Under the pieces are notes generated by a model. It saw only the letters and a list, made by a program, of their open reading frames with translations. It ran no database searches and was not told the DNA's origin. From Jaltomata sinuosa (Eukaryota > Streptophyta > Magnoliopsida > Solanales > Solanaceae): DNA of 64,000 bases. Below are positions 20,552-33,655 of this stretch, piece after piece. Location: positions 1 to 64,000 of the forward strand of contig QJPP01003138.1 in NCBI GenBank assembly GCA_003996215.1. Reading direction: 5' to 3'. Position numbers and translations under genes: made by a program. How positions within the stretch are numbered: position 1 is the first letter of the stretch; each line of letters opens with the position of its first letter.

Positions 20552-20933
20552 ATGATTGTTCTAGAATGGCTATTCCTCACAATTGATCCTTGTGATGCAG
20601 TGGAACCATGGCAATTAGGATCTCAAGACGCAGCAACACCTATAATGCAAGGAATAACAGACTTACATCACGATGTCTTTTTCTTCGTTATTCTAATTTT
20701 GGTTTTCGTATCATGGATCTTGGGTCGCGCTTTATGGCATTTCCACTATAAAAAAAATCCAATCCCGCAAAGGATTCTTCATGGAACTACTATCGAGATT
20801 CTTCGGACCATATTTCCTAGTATCATCCCTATGTTCATTGCTATACCATCATTTGCTCTGTTATACTCAATGGACGAGGTAGTAGTAGATCTAGCCATTA
20901 CTATAAAAGCTATTGGACATACGTGGTATCGGA
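20552..20933 (+). pseudogene. cox2: cox2 exon 1, truncated duplicate
   Basis: Exon 1 of cytochrome c oxidase subunit II, 382 nt from ATG 20552 to the A before GTGCG at 20934, the standard group II 5' splice site. It encodes both transmembrane helices (MIVLEWLFLTIDPCD..., FALLYSMDEVVVDLAI). The final Arg codon CGG, normally edited to Trp, is kept, but the preceding block reads GHTWY where GHQWY is usual. Exon 2 and the 3' half of the intron are absent, so no mature cox2 can arise here in cis. Confidence 0.9.
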
Positions 20934-21629
20934 GTGCGCCTCTTCACGAGGGTGATTAAAGTGCAACGAAATGCCTTAAAGTTGAATATGGTTCGCGAAG
21001 CATCTGGCTTATTTGTAATCTCCCATTCCCACCGTCGAGAGACTTTAATAACTATAGCATGGCAGAAATGGGGAGTTGAGGTGGTTAGACCTGTACCCCG
21101 AAATGCTCTCAGCATAGGAGCCTATGGTTCCATTCTTGTTGCTGCTGGAGGTACACATCCCTCTTCTCGGTGTGGAACGATATACGAGAAATAGATGCTC
21201 AGCCTGCAATGTTCGATAACGGTGCTGAAGTAGTGAATCTATCAGCACCATAGCAGTGGTATACAACTTTGGACCTAATGGCCGGCCTAGTAACCTTTCG
21301 GAATGAGGGATCCCCATTGGCAACAACTATGGTAGTAGTTGCGGAACTACTGGTCCGGGAGAGGAGCGGAAACTTGACTGTAAAGAGAGGAAAACCTCTT
21401 GTTCCTGCTCCTTTTTCTTTTCTTTAGGGACGGAGGTCCTACGGTAGGTAACATCAGGCACAAGCAAGTTGACCGAAGGGGACCAGCGCTTCTACTCCTC
21501 CACCAAGGAGCCGTTCTTGCGAGAAGCAAGGGATGTCGTGAACGGTGGGAGGTCACAGAGAATTAACCTATTCATAGAGTGATCCTATGATCGATACAGG
21601 ATATAGACTATCTCATTCTTTATTCTATC
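20934..21629 (+). other. cox2: 5' half of the cox2 group II intron
   Basis: The sequence begins GTGCGCCTC at the exon 1 border and follows the intron of the 42 kb copy for 696 bases, then diverges abruptly after TTTATTCTAT. Domains V and VI are missing. Confidence 0.85.
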
Positions 21630-24600
21630 CATGTGAAATATGGAAAAATTTATGTTCATTCGCTCTGCTCGCAGAGCGGTATACCGAAAAAAATAAGCGA
21701 CTACCTTACTTAAGCAATTCTTCTTATTCTTCTTCTTTCTTAGTTGAAGTTCCTATATTGGTTTTTTCTTTCTTTTATGAATGTTATAACTCCTAATTCT
21801 TTGGTAGCGGACCTCTTTGATAGTTTGACCGTTATCCCCCGTCTAACTCAACTATTCGACTGTACGTCTATTGTGATTGCGAGTCGAAAGGAATGGAATA
21901 TGAGTGAAGTGGGGATCACGAACGGTCTTAAGTGAGTAGACCTCTCCCCTCGTTCCTTTTCTCTTGGACATCTCACTTGTAATCAATGCTTTCTTTCTTC
22001 CCATCCTCATATCAGAGATGAAGTTGAGAGTCAACTGTGAATGGTTCTAGAGGAGAGTATGTTAAGACGCGTCCAAGCCAAACTATTACTTTCTCCAGTT
22101 GATGGTACTATTGAAAGGAGAATGCCGTGTCGTGGCACACACTTGGCCCTTTTACTTAGAAAGAGTTCAACCCACTTGAAAGAGGAAAGGGGAGTAGGCA
22201 TAGTACCAGAAAGTACGGATTCCGGGTTCATCCCTCAATCAAGCGCTACTTGAAAGTCAGGATAGATTCCACTCTCAGTACCTTTTTTTTAAGCAAGAAC
22301 TCTTAATCGTTCTTATCCCATACCCATGGGAAACTTCACTGAGACGATGTCGGAGTTTACAAGTTGGTTTGATAGAAGCAGGTTAAGAAAGATAGCTGAA
22401 AGTGCTAGCATAAGGAAGAGATTCTATGGATGGAAAGAGGCCCTTCCTTGCTTTCAAGGTTTTGGCATTCAAAGTCAAAGGATTCTTTGTTTAAGTTTAA
22501 TAATAAAGTAAAGGAAATCGGCCTACTCTTCTCTCTTTTCTCTATTGAACTATGGAAATTTATAGTAGCAACATGGATTCACCATAACTTATGACTTCGC
22601 CAATGGGGCAAACGAAGGCTAACCCGTTTTGGTTGTTATGACTGGCAAGAATCGGTAGGTTCTTTCAGTGCGCTTTGGTCCTTCTTACAGAGACTATCCT
22701 TTGTATAAGTTATGATCCATCCAAGGAATGAGCTTCCCCAGAGTAAAATTCTGTGGACTACATGGAAAAGATAGAATATCGCCTGGCAATAACAGTTGAT
22801 TCAATAGTAGATGGTCTTGGAAAGAACCTTTCATTCGATGCTTCTGATTCAACTCCCATACAACCAAGGAAGTATGCGCGAAGATAGGGTTAGCCCCTGC
22901 GACAAGCATTATCCGGGAACGATTATCCAGGAACTGGAAGATGGTTGGCGTGACACACCTAAATCCCCCACAATCAATCCACAAGGCTTTAGGCGACTGG
23001 AGCAACCTTTGAAGGCGCTCGGCCTTGTGCACCCTTTCAGCTAAGTATCCCTCTCTTCCCTTGAGTAGACAACACAAATAAGGTAGCCACTTCCTCTCTG
23101 AATAAGGGAAGTGGCTAGCCATAAGTTGTATGTGGTGCAACTATGAAAGAGGATAAAGGCAGCTTTTAACTATTTGAACGAGTCCGGTGCTACGAAATCC
23201 CTCTAGTCAGGTGGGATTCTTTCTGATGTTAGACTAAGCCTTGCTAGTCGTTTCGGAAACAAGTCTTTTTGCTTCCCGTTCATCAGTTGACTTTCTCATA
23301 GAGAAACGAAAAATGAGAATCCTTTTCTGTATATATGCAAGGTCTTCATTATCTTTCTTCTTTCACATATTTGGGACTTATCCGCGACAGTCAGTCCTAA
23401 ATAGTCTTGAAGTCAGGGCGAGAAGAGAATATCCCGTCCCCTTTCACAATTTCTTAAGTCATTTATAGAAAGGAATCTAATCCCCTATCTGGGTTTTCAG
23501 GAATAACTGCAGTTGGAGGAAGGACATTCATTATCTTAGGAAATGGCGTAACCGCATCAATTGAATCTTTTGTATAGAAATACGAAATACATTTTTGAAA
23601 TTCCTCCTATATGTCACATCTACTCTAAACTCAGTTTTTTACCCTGACTTTTCCCTATTAGGATGTGGATCCCTAGTCAAGCTCTCATTAGGTTATAACA
23701 AAGGTATGAAGGAGAAGAGCGGGTGATTGAATCTTTCCCTCTTCTATTACTTTTCCTCAAGCGCTAGTTCTTCTTTCACATCCGTCTTGCTTTCGAGTCC
23801 GCTCTATCCTCTGTATTCGTGCCTTGAAATAAGGAATAGCATGCAAAGTGCTTAATCGGGCAAACGATATTCTATTCATTGAGGCTATATCTGAGTAAGC
23901 AATCCCCATCCTCCGATGGTAGGGATGTAGGTTCACAACTCCTGCATATCAACGATTCCTTATCCGCAAGAATATAGTATGTAAATGACTTAACAAGCGG
24001 AACGGCTACTTAAGACATTCTCCCAGTGTACGGAAACAAAGGGAGATTCCGTCATGATTCTCTGGTAAAATGATAGCCTTCTTATTCAAATGCCCAGAAA
24101 GACTCCTCTTCCGACCGGTTGAGAATCTGAGAAATTAGTTTCAGGCTGAGATATTTTCTTTCTCATTTTCAAGATTCCTTCTTGCATTAATTAATAATTC
24201 TTCTTCCTTGAAAGATCTTATCTTGCTATCTTGTCGAATATGAATCCCTACTTACCTTAAAAAAAGTGCTTCCTCCTGGCCTAGCCCTCCCTGAAGGAAC
24301 TACTGATACACTGCCTGTAAAAGAACTCGCTGGAAAAAGCATAGGATTAGTTAGTAAAGACTTTCGATTGATCGAGATGTTCGACTTCTAATGGACCGGG
24401 GAGCTCTGTAAGCCACCTAAAATGGACAGTGTGAAGCATTCCTTTGATAAGAGGACCCATAGCAATTGTTATACAGCCGAACTTTTCTTTTCATTTTCTA
24501 TGATAATAGAATTCACAAGTAGGATGAATTTAACTTTAAAAAGCATTTCGACAGCAAGCACCTTTAAGCCCTGAGGAGGACCTTTAAAGGGCTCACTCTA

Positions 24601-27600
24601 TGACCTTCTTCAAGAGAAAGTGAGATCGACTGCCTAAGCAGTAGGGATATAATAGGAACTCTCGTACTAAGGAGGGCCAACCGACATCGAAAGAAAAAGA
24701 AAACTTCCCCAGACTGAGAGATTGCTAATCCTTTTTCTTTGCCTGGTGAAATTAAACTAAACTTAAAACTTGAATAATCCTTCCTAAGAAAAAGAGCTTT
24801 CGGTAATAGCATGAGAAAGAAGAAGGTGACTTCCCAAGTCTGTTGACCATCCTCCGAAATAGGTGTGATAAAGTATGAAATCATTCATGGGTATATGGAC
24901 GAGAAAGACTCTTTGTTGAGCTAGATTCCCACCCGACTCTCATCAAGCTGTCTTCCAAGGTAGGTCTCTTATATTCATACTCACCTCTTCTCTAAGATGA
25001 GGCTAATACTATTGACCCTGTCTTTAAGCCTTTGATTTGAATAATCAGGTCTTGTTTCTGATGGACTTCATTTATTCTTGCTTCAAGCTTAGGGAAGCCG
25101 TTTACTTAGACATCTCGGGATGGGAATGAATAATGACGTAGATCCTCTTATGAGTCTTAAGCGGGTGAAGCTTGGGCCCTGCCTTACAACAAAAAATCTC
25201 CTTTTCATTTTCGGAATCATTTTCTATCCCCAGCAGCAGGAACCTCTTCTTTCATGAGCCTAGGGGTAGGGGGTAGGGGCACCGATTCCCAGCCTGCGAA
25301 GTTCTAGCTTAATCTTCCCCTTATCTTGTCTCAATTTGAAGTCTTGGTCTTCAGTCCCAATCTGATCGAAGAAAAGAAGTCGAACTTCGGGGGTAAAGAT
25401 GCTCTCATTACGTACATTATGTAAAGAACACTCGCTTTGTCTCGTGAGCTTAACTTTAGGCTCCTTTCTCATAACTTAAGGTTGAGCTCACTTCACAACA
25501 AGCAATCGCTCCTTGGAAGAAATAATGACTTTAGAAGAACTTGGCTGGGCTTTTCCTTTTAAGTAAATAAGAATAAGTAAAGCCCAAGGATTGGTAGTGT
25601 AATGCGCGGGTTCCTTTGCTCTCAAGCCTTGCTTTTAGGTGAAGTTTCAGTCTAGAGGTTAGGAGTTAGGAACATTCCCTACTAATATGCGGATTCTTCT
25701 TATGCTATTGCTATGGTGGTATACGCCATGGTCTGGCAACAACGGTAAACGTAAGGCCTTGTTGACTTTACGAAAGTAGACTAGGCTTGTTGCGGAAGAG
25801 AAAGTGGAACTCACTACTCGACCCATATTAGAATCCGGGTTTGTTTACTCAACCGACTAAGCGGACTAGGAAGGGGTGCCCTTGGTTGGACTGATAGCAA
25901 GGGCCATCTTTAGACCATCCTTCGATGTAAGCTAATCAAATCACTCGATTTTTCAAGCTATTGAGATAGAGGCAGATGGAAGGACCGGAACTGGCTTAGA
26001 TGTCCGAACTTGGATGTCTTAAGCATTAGTTGACTTTAGTTCCTCTTTCTTGCTTAGGCTGGCTTGGGGTCTTCCTTATCAAATTGTTCTCTCAAGCGAG
26101 TTGATTATCGGTATGCTTGCTTTGCCAATAATGATAGATGATCAACAAGTCAAGCAAGGATTTCCCGCATAAGTCACTAATATACCGCTTCCGTGAGTCA
26201 TAGTTCCGTCTCTCAAGTTCTTAGTAGGGGTACAAAATGTGATCATAGCGGAGAAGTCGAGACCTAACAAAAAAGGTAAACCTGAAGTCTCGCGAAAGAC
26301 TAGGTCATTACTGAACGATCCCTGTTTACTAAGAAACTTTAGGGTGGATTCTAACGAAGGGGGGGGGTGTTCATATCTAAGTCCTAACTAGAGCCTATAG
26401 CAGTACGAAGTCGCTTACGCCAAAGGTCGATTGAACATGTTCGGGTGCATACAAATGGCGGGTTTGATGGATGAATTCATTCCCATGTAGATAAATACAA
26501 TAGATGGAAACCTAAGCAAGTAGCAAAGCACAACCCCTCGCAAGTTGTTGCATCGGGATTTTGCCCATTTATTCTAACCAAAAGTGAATTCATTTGCATA
26601 CGACATTCTTACGGCACGAGCAAGGCATGAATCATCGTAAGGAAAGGGCTGGGGGATATTACGTGACTGATCTCGCTCTATCTGACATATCGTAAGAAGG
26701 GGTTCTACTTAGAATGGCTCTATTCCATCGTAGTTAGCCAAACATATCGAGATCCATAAGAACGACCGGGTGGTCGAAATCCTGATACTACGAATATAGT
26801 AGAGTAAAAACTAAGGGGTATTTTGAGGACAACATCAATCTGTGACTGAGATATCGACATTGATGAATCGAACCTATATCAATGCCTCTCTCCTTGCCCT
26901 CCCCATCCGCTCTTAGTCAGCTAACCAAAAATCACAAGAATTTTCCCCTCCCTTCTGAGATTGGTTTTCCCTCTGCTTTAAACGTCTTTTCCCCGCCTGT
27001 TCAAGGCACCTTTGTATGAAACTTCTGCGTTGCTATTGGCCCATCCCTTTTCAATCCATGATAACTATCACAAAATATTGAATCCTCATTATAATCTAGG
27101 TAGTCATCCACTTCGAATTGAATAGTAAGTCAATCTGTACCCCAGTCTATTCTTTTCTTCCCCCGTAGTGGAGAAGGTTCTTTTGCTTCAAAACTTCGAG
27201 GCAAGCGAATGATAATCCTTGTGCTATAGTGCTAGACTCAGTCTCTCCGTCAGTCCTAAATCCTTCTCTTAGCTTAGTCAATGTCGTAGTATGAAAAAGG
27301 AAAATCCTTCATCTTATTTGATCTTTTAAGCTCTTTCTCAGATAATGATGATATTCTTATTGTGTGAAGTCGATTCTTGCTTGACTTCTGGCCGAGGCGA
27401 GGACTGCTTTCTTTCTTGCTTTGTATCAAGGGTATGTGTATGCGGTTGTAGTCTATCTTCTTTATTGTTAGAGGTTTCCTTCTATTAAATTCACTATCCA
27501 TTATGGTCTGATACATACAAATAACGAATGAGCCGACTTTACATCAGGAAATGCTATTTTAGTAAAGGCCGATAACGCAGAAGTACCCCCGCTTCGTGTA

Positions 27601-27647
27601 TGTAATGAAATTTGGAAACAAGTCTGTGAAAAAAAGATGAGGGGTAG
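21630..27647. other. Long spacer, no confident gene
   Basis: About 6 kb. The longest frame is 22694-23140 (minus, up to 148 codons, TTG start; first ATG at 23122), with an LQRLLQSPKALWIDCGGFRC block; I do not recognise it. On the minus strand near 26200-26290 a frame reads GLPFLLGLDFSAMITF, faintly like a retroviral-type protease region of a Ty3 element, too weak to call. A run of nine G occurs near 26361. No tRNA or rRNA was found. Confidence 0.45.
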
Positions 27648-28205
27648 CTAGACCGAGTATGGGTTCAAATCTATCTCTTCGAAAGGGTTGAACACCGTGA
27701 AGTCCACCCTTTTAGCCTAGAGGTAATTAGGAAACAACTTTGTGATGAATTAACGGATGGCGGGACAATGAGTGATGAACCTATAGAAGTGGTAGCTATG
27801 GGTAAAAAGAGTCGTCATCCCGATCATATACCCGCACTGAAAGAAATTAAGAAAATAAAAAGGAGCCCATTCATTGTTGCCGATATAGAGGCTGCTCTCC
27901 ACGACGATGTTCATGTTCCTTGCGCAGTGGGGTTCTTAGTGGTTAAGCCGGGTGAAGATCTTGCTTCCAAGTCTGAATATTGAAACATATTTCAGTGAAG
28001 ATAACGATTTCTCAATATCAGATTTCAAAAAAATGAAGGTATGATGCTCGACTTTATAGATAGAGCGTTTAGAGGCTGTGGTATCAGATGAAAAAGAAAG
28101 ACGAATGGTCTATTTCCATAACTTTTCACGATACAATGGCAATATAGTAACGAGAGCTTTTACTTCTCAGATCGACAATCCTTCCAAACTTGATTATGCA
28201 TATTG
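27648..28205 (+). pseudogene. Linear mitochondrial plasmid B-family DNA polymerase relic (exonuclease domain)
   Basis: A frame open from 27648 to 27983 (112 codons) encodes a basic stretch and then KRSPFIVADIEAALHDDVHV, followed by GFLVVKPGED. This is the start of the 3'-5' exonuclease domain of protein-primed plasmid DNA polymerases, with DIE as motif Exo I. A shift near 27978 leads to ETYFSED, and after further breaks another frame gives YFHNFSRYNGN at about 28110-28143, the Exo II block, in which the catalytic Asp (FD) is Asn (YN). Polymerase motifs are absent. Such genes sit on linear invertron plasmids of plant mitochondria and are often found integrated. This one is dead. Confidence 0.85.
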
Positions 28206-28660
28206 AACTTCAACCAATCTCACTTGCTCAAGAACTTCTTATAGACTAGCTTCCCCTCCATCCTGAGGCGAGTCCACAAATAAGATTTTGTCCATTTCTT
28301 CTGCGTCTGTTGATGATGCTGAAGCGGATTTCACTTCAACGGTGGTAGATTTCCGCTAGCACAGCGGCACTTCTGGCTTGCTTTCCAGGCTCCTTTCAAA
28401 GGTAGGCTTATCGCCAAAAAGCAAGCGATCTACGCTCGAACCTCCTTAGAAGACTGACTAGTCATAAATAGGTTGTCCAAGATGGATCCACTACGAAGGG
28501 GCAATATCCTTTCACATATGATGAAATTAAAAGAACTAATTTAATGGAATATCATATAGAGTTTCATCGTCTTGTAGATGTCCAACATAGATGCACTAAA
28601 AGTCTTCGATAGAACCCCCTAAAAGGTGCTTTTCAGTCACCATTGTCTTGGGGCGTCCTC
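28206..28660. other. Spacer after the plasmid relic
   Basis: No gene recognised. The frame near 28498-28610 (QYPFTYDEIKRTNLMEYHIE) is open for about 37 codons and may be more integrated plasmid or foreign sequence; I cannot assign it. Confidence 0.4.
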
Positions 28661-29071
28661 CTCTAACTAAACAACTTCCAAGTCAACCAGCTTTGCTTAA
28701 GCGCTTCTCTTCTCTGGGCGCATGCTCTCCCATTGAGAATTAGAGATTCTTCACTGAAGGGCTCTGACTCTCTCAATCAAAGAATGGTCTCTATCAATCT
28801 CCTGGCTGAAGTCAGTCTTCAACTCTACGGGGTTTTCCAAGTCCAATCCGAGTATTCACGCCTATGGACTCCCCTTTTGAAGGAAGCTTGCGAAGGGCTG
28901 AATGAGAGATAGAGCTTCGATTAAGAAGAATAAAATTGTATACTATACCTTCCCTCACGGGAGAACCAAACAAGGGATGAGCGCTAAGTTCTTTTCGTCC
29001 TTCATTTCATAGACCTCCCGATTAGCCTACTAATAAAGAAAGTAAAGCACTAATGGGTTTCCGATGAAAAG
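28661..29071 (+). repeat. Repeat B, copy 2
   Basis: Direct copy of 19323-19733. Flanks are unrelated to those of copy 1 on both sides. Confidence 0.9.
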
Positions 29072-32000
29072 TAGGAATAAGGAAGTTCCGAGTTAAGTGA
29101 TAGAAATTGGTCCACAGTGAGAAAGTCAAGCGAAGCAAGAGAGAAGATGCCCGACCGAGAGGAACTCGTAATTGTTGTTAAATGGTTAATGTCCTAAGAA
29201 ATTAATTGTTCGTGGTATGGATCAACGTTAAACCTTGGGCTATAGCTATTCTTTAAGGGACAACCCATTGTTGGTAAGGATAGTAAGTAGGGAGAAGAGA
29301 AGAAGTCAAACTAACCAACTAGGAATCTGCCTCTGATCGAAGAGTTCTCCTATTCTATTATTTATTCCCACTTGCCCTCTTTCTTTTGTCTATCTGATAA
29401 GAAGTTATTAGTGAATCTCCGCCCTTTCCTTCGGTTCATGAGAATATTCTGTATTCTAAACCAAAGAACAAAGAAGGGTTCAGAAGTTTGAGTTCTTAAT
29501 GAAGGGCATACCAACACTTCTTTAACTACCGGTTTTCCTGCCATAAGCCAAGGACTGAGTTCTCTCAAAGTAAATCAATAACGAGAGGTGGAATCTTTGC
29601 TTTCCGATATGTATGCTTACTTCTTTTCCTAGTTGCTAGGACGTAAATCTTAGAGGATCACTCTGTTGTTACCACCAAAAAAAATAGACCTCGGTGAAAG
29701 CTTCTTAGTCAGTCGAACTCTCGGGAATCTCCTAAAAAACTTAGTGAGAAATGTCAATTGCGAGCTCTAGCAGATGTCCTCGATCTTGAATTCCCTTATT
29801 TGCTGGTAAGGAAAGACCTAAAAGAAAGACCCATGCCGTCTCAGCTTACTATTCATTGACTTGAGTGGAATGTTTGAAAATCACCTGAACATTTAGAATT
29901 TCATTTAAAGTTTGATCTCTGCTATCGCAGATCAGCTGTTGATCTAAGCCATATCTTTCAATGTCTCCAAGTCTTCTTTTCGATCTAAACAAAGAGGCTG
30001 GCTCTAACACTCTCACCCCCAATCTCGGGCCCAATCACGAACCACCAATCTAATTCGACCACCTCTCCTGCATTTCCATATCCAATGCCTGGGAGCTAGG
30101 CTCAAGCTTTCCATAAAACCTCGGGGATAAAAGATCCAATCAATCCAATGATCCCCATCTTCTGAAAAAAGAAAAGGCAATCCCCACCTTCTCTTTAGCC
30201 CTCTGAACCTAGTAGCTAATGAGCTACTTCTGATCCGATTGGTAGTTTCCCTTCGCCAAAGAACACCAACTGGTGAAGTAGATGCCATCTCATTCAGTCA
30301 ATCCCATATTTCTTCAGGTCAAATGCAAGAAATTGCTATAGAAGGCGAAAGGGCACCAAATAGTTCCCTTGTTTCGGTGTCAGCCATCTTTCCTATTTCA
30401 TCTGTCCCACCAACTACTCAATCTCTTTGTTCCCCCTTATTGATCCCAGGGCTACGGATTCTATCCATTCATCATTTCCATTAGTAAGGGGAAGCAGACC
30501 CAAACTCTCTATCTTTAGCTAAGGTCTTTTGAAAAACTTCACTTCATTTGTTCCAATGCGTAAGAACCTTGAAAGCAATAACTCCACGACTTTTCCCCCT
30601 AGTTCCTTTCCCTATCTCTGAATCTCCATCATTGACAAAACCAGGATCAAATGAGACGTCCATCGACCGGATAAGACCTCCATATCCAAATTGATCTGTC
30701 TAGCTGCCGCTCCCCATTATCAGCCACAAAAAGAGCATCTCAACCAACCTCGAATCCTTCTTTTTTTCCTCCCGAACAAATCTGTCATGATTCTTTAGAG
30801 TGTCGTGAAATCACGGATCATCTTATATATATATATAAATAACTTTTGTTATGTTCTCAGGTAGAGCCAGTTGAGGTCCATAAAACGAATGAAAAGTAAT
30901 TTTGCCGTTGACTTCATATCTTCCTTGTCGATTTTCCTTTTCCACGGGATCACCATTCTCCTAGAGCTCGAGCATGAAACTTGAACATATTTGGTTCGGT
31001 CGCAGAAGCCACGACCAACTCTTGACATAAGGCACGACGTAGTGGAGGAGCATTTTTAAGACGTACCCTACAACATCTAGTGTTTAGACAAGACTAGGGG
31101 CCTTATGCCAATCAACATCGTTCGTTCTCCCCGCCAGGGAAGAACTTCACTCCCAAGACCTTAAGCTAGTAAGACTAATAGGTTTAGACTAGGGCGCCAA
31201 CCCTCACTAGAAGTCAGTTTTCCCACGTCCGGTAGACTTTCTTTCTACAACCTTGACTAATAGAATAGTGAAAGTAGAATAGGCTGAGAAAAGGGCTAAG
31301 AGCTTAGGATATTACTTAAGTAAAGGGGCGTAGCAATTCTTCTTTCAAGCTCAAAATAGGCCATCTATTGCTATATCTCCTTCCTGATCCCCCATGGAAT
31401 CACGAAGGGAGTGAGAAGATATTCCAATGGGCCCCCTTTCAAGAAAAAGGAAAGTCAACTGGCACCTTCTTAAAGCGCCTGCCCGGCTTTCAGGTCACTT
31501 GCGAAGGGAACAAAGCTTAGGGCTCAAAGAAGTCCTCTCATCCTGAGGTGAGGGTGGGATGCCTATCAAAATCAGAAAAGATGGAAAAGGCTATCTACGT
31601 CCAATTCAAAGTTTCTTGCATTTTCCGATGTAGTTGGCGACAAGAGCTTCTTATGAACCTGAATGTCATCTTTACCTTAAAGCTGCTTAACATTGTTACA
31701 CTTAACTATTCGACTTGATGCGCTGAGAGCGATGAAAAAGGATTTTCGGGGTAATGGAGACCAGGAAAGAGGGAAGCTTCAGTCAGCCTTAAGGCATGGA
31801 ATCGTCATTCTACTTAGCTTTTTTTGTTGAGGTAAGGTGTAAGGTAAGGCCTGCAAGTTCGTTCCTTGAAGTATTTTCCTCTTAGTTTAAGCTCTTGGAT
31901 GATATAATCCATCTAATCAAAAGGAAGGAAGGATAGACAGTCTAGCAGGTGTATAAGGATGAAGTGAAGATGAAGTAACGATGGCTTGGGCGTCTCTGGA

Positions 32001-33229
32001 ATTATGAAATCCTCTTCTAGGCATGTTCCCGATACTATACTAGTGAAAGAAGTTCCTTTCCTTTTGTTTTGCTAGTGGGCTGGTGCAGACTTCCTTATTT
32101 ATGCTCATAGGCTTAACCAACCTAGAGCACGGTGTGCTTGTATACTAGTAGGCTATTACAAAGCACCGGAGATCTTCGGCCATAAGACTTTAGGCACAAC
32201 GATGCAACTATTATATGACCACTTACGCATTGATACGTGAATACGATGGGATACGACCACCCGTAATTTCCGTTGGTATATAGTTGGATCTATGCTTCGC
32301 CTCATTCGTGCTCCTTGGAAACCTTGACTCTTCAATAGATTAGATTCATCTTAACTTAAGAAAAGTGGTACTTTCTCTTTTCCTTACCGTCTTTTCTAAG
32401 TGGATCAGTCACATAGTCCGAAGTAAGGTTAGTGACGGGAACTTAGATATCTTTTGGTCAGGTTTTTTGGAGTTGGTTCCTCTACTAGAATAGGTCCCGA
32501 ACGCCTCACTTCTCTTACTTTCGGTGCTTATCTTCAATTAGAAGATGGTCACCCGCCCTAAGCAATATCGGTTCAGCAGGCCAATTCACGCATCTTCCGC
32601 AGAGTACCAGCGCCAGCCCTATGAGCTAACTTTCCATTTGATGGCAAAGAGCAATCGGCCCTGTGAAAGTCAGATCTTTGACTAATATACACGGGCTTCT
32701 GAGAGGATTTTTTAATCAAGCCAAGAGGAATCGATTTAGCAGTCCATACCAGGTAGATTTAGGAGTGACTGGCAGCGAATGCCCGGTAGCAAAGGTGCGA
32801 AGCAGACTCGGCTTAACTTCACTTGAGTTCGGTTTCCCCTGGAAATGATGGAATAAGCTTTTCTTCCTCTTAGCGACTATGAGCTCATAGGGAGATAGAA
32901 TGAACTTGGTTATCTGGGACTAAGAAGGGATAGGATTTGATTAGCGCGTTTTCTGCCTATCCTTTCCTTAGTCTGTCGATGGTATGCCTGAGATGGCAGT
33001 CTTTCTCCTTGGCTTGTACTCGAGATCCGATGTTCGAAAGGCAACCAATCCTTGTCCAGTAATCATTCTGAGTGGGAGTTTGTATCTATGTTCAAAGGAG
33101 GGGGTCTATTAGCAGAGCGTCGATAATCGGGTTCTTGCCTTGCATTGGTTTTCATTTCGCACTATCTGGTCACTGGTTTGAAGTTAGTGCTCCGTGAGTG
33201 TATAGCGAACCTAATGTTCTTATTTACTT
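29072..33229. other. Long spacer, no confident gene
   Basis: About 4.2 kb. Overlapping frames on both strands near 30013-30484 are unassigned. On the minus strand at about 31070-30830, adjacent frames read LKNAPPLRRALCQELVVASA and then YEVNGKITFHSFYGPQLALP, which look protein-like but which I cannot place. A short (TA)n tract lies at about 30822-30838. Confidence 0.4.
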
Positions 33230-33655
33230 GTTGGAAAGGTTTGAGTGTGGATGGCAAGTGAGTGACGGCTTTTCAAAGAGATATTTGGATCCATCCTTGT
33301 CAACAGGAGAAGGGAATAGGCCTTGAGGGTAATGTCGGAGCCTCTGCCTAGCCCACACCAAGGCGAGGCACGTCTTTTCCAAGGTCGAATATGACGACTC
33401 GTAGTCCGTCAGCTTATTTCTCAGGTAGTAATCTTTCCTTTCTTCCCCTTTCATCATACTGGCCTAAGACACATCTCATGGAGTTTTCCGTGACCGAGAG
33501 GTATAGCAAGAGGGGTCTTCCCTTAATAAAAAAAACAAGACCGGAGAATCAAAAAGATAGGTCTTAATCTTCTCAAAAGTACTCTGCATAGTCAGTCTAG
33601 GGCATCGTTCTACTCCTTTTCTTCTTCCTCAAGAGCTTGAAAATGGGCTCGCAAA
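33230..33655 (-). mobile_element. Ty3/gypsy pol relic (RT connection and RNase H)
   Basis: Reading the minus strand downward from 33650: EPIFKLLRKK, then (another frame) FEKIKTYL, then RPLLLYLSVTENSMRCVLGQ, then (another frame) KLTDYESSYSTLEKTCLALV with RLRHY, and KYLFEKPSLT. The order and spacing match the end of reverse transcriptase and the RNase H domain of plant Ty3/gypsy elements. At least two frameshifts and a stop (TAG in the first block) inactivate it. It derives from a nuclear retrotransposon. No LTR was recognised around it. Confidence 0.88.

Larger units (their letters stand above)
20025..21629 (+). repeat. Repeat F, copy 1 (inverted copy at 42190-43794)
   Basis: About 1,605 bp match the reverse complement of 42190-43794. 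They carry the 3' two thirds of rpl16, the cox2 leader, cox2 exon 1 and the first 696 bases of the cox2 intron. Both edges are sharp: the left edge cuts rpl16 and the right edge cuts the intron, so this copy cannot make complete products by itself. Confidence 0.95.

Noticed and set aside
22694..23140. 148-codon minus-strand ORF considered as a new gene
   Set aside because: Non-ATG start, no recognisable domain, no conserved copy and no context; kept only as an unassigned frame in the spacer note.
24645..24690. AGTACGAGAG on the minus strand, like the sarcin-ricin loop of large-subunit rRNA
   Set aside because: Only about ten bases match and neither flank resembles rrn26; likely chance.
26355..26370. 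Run of nine G
   Set aside because: An isolated homopolymer with no structure or gene around it.
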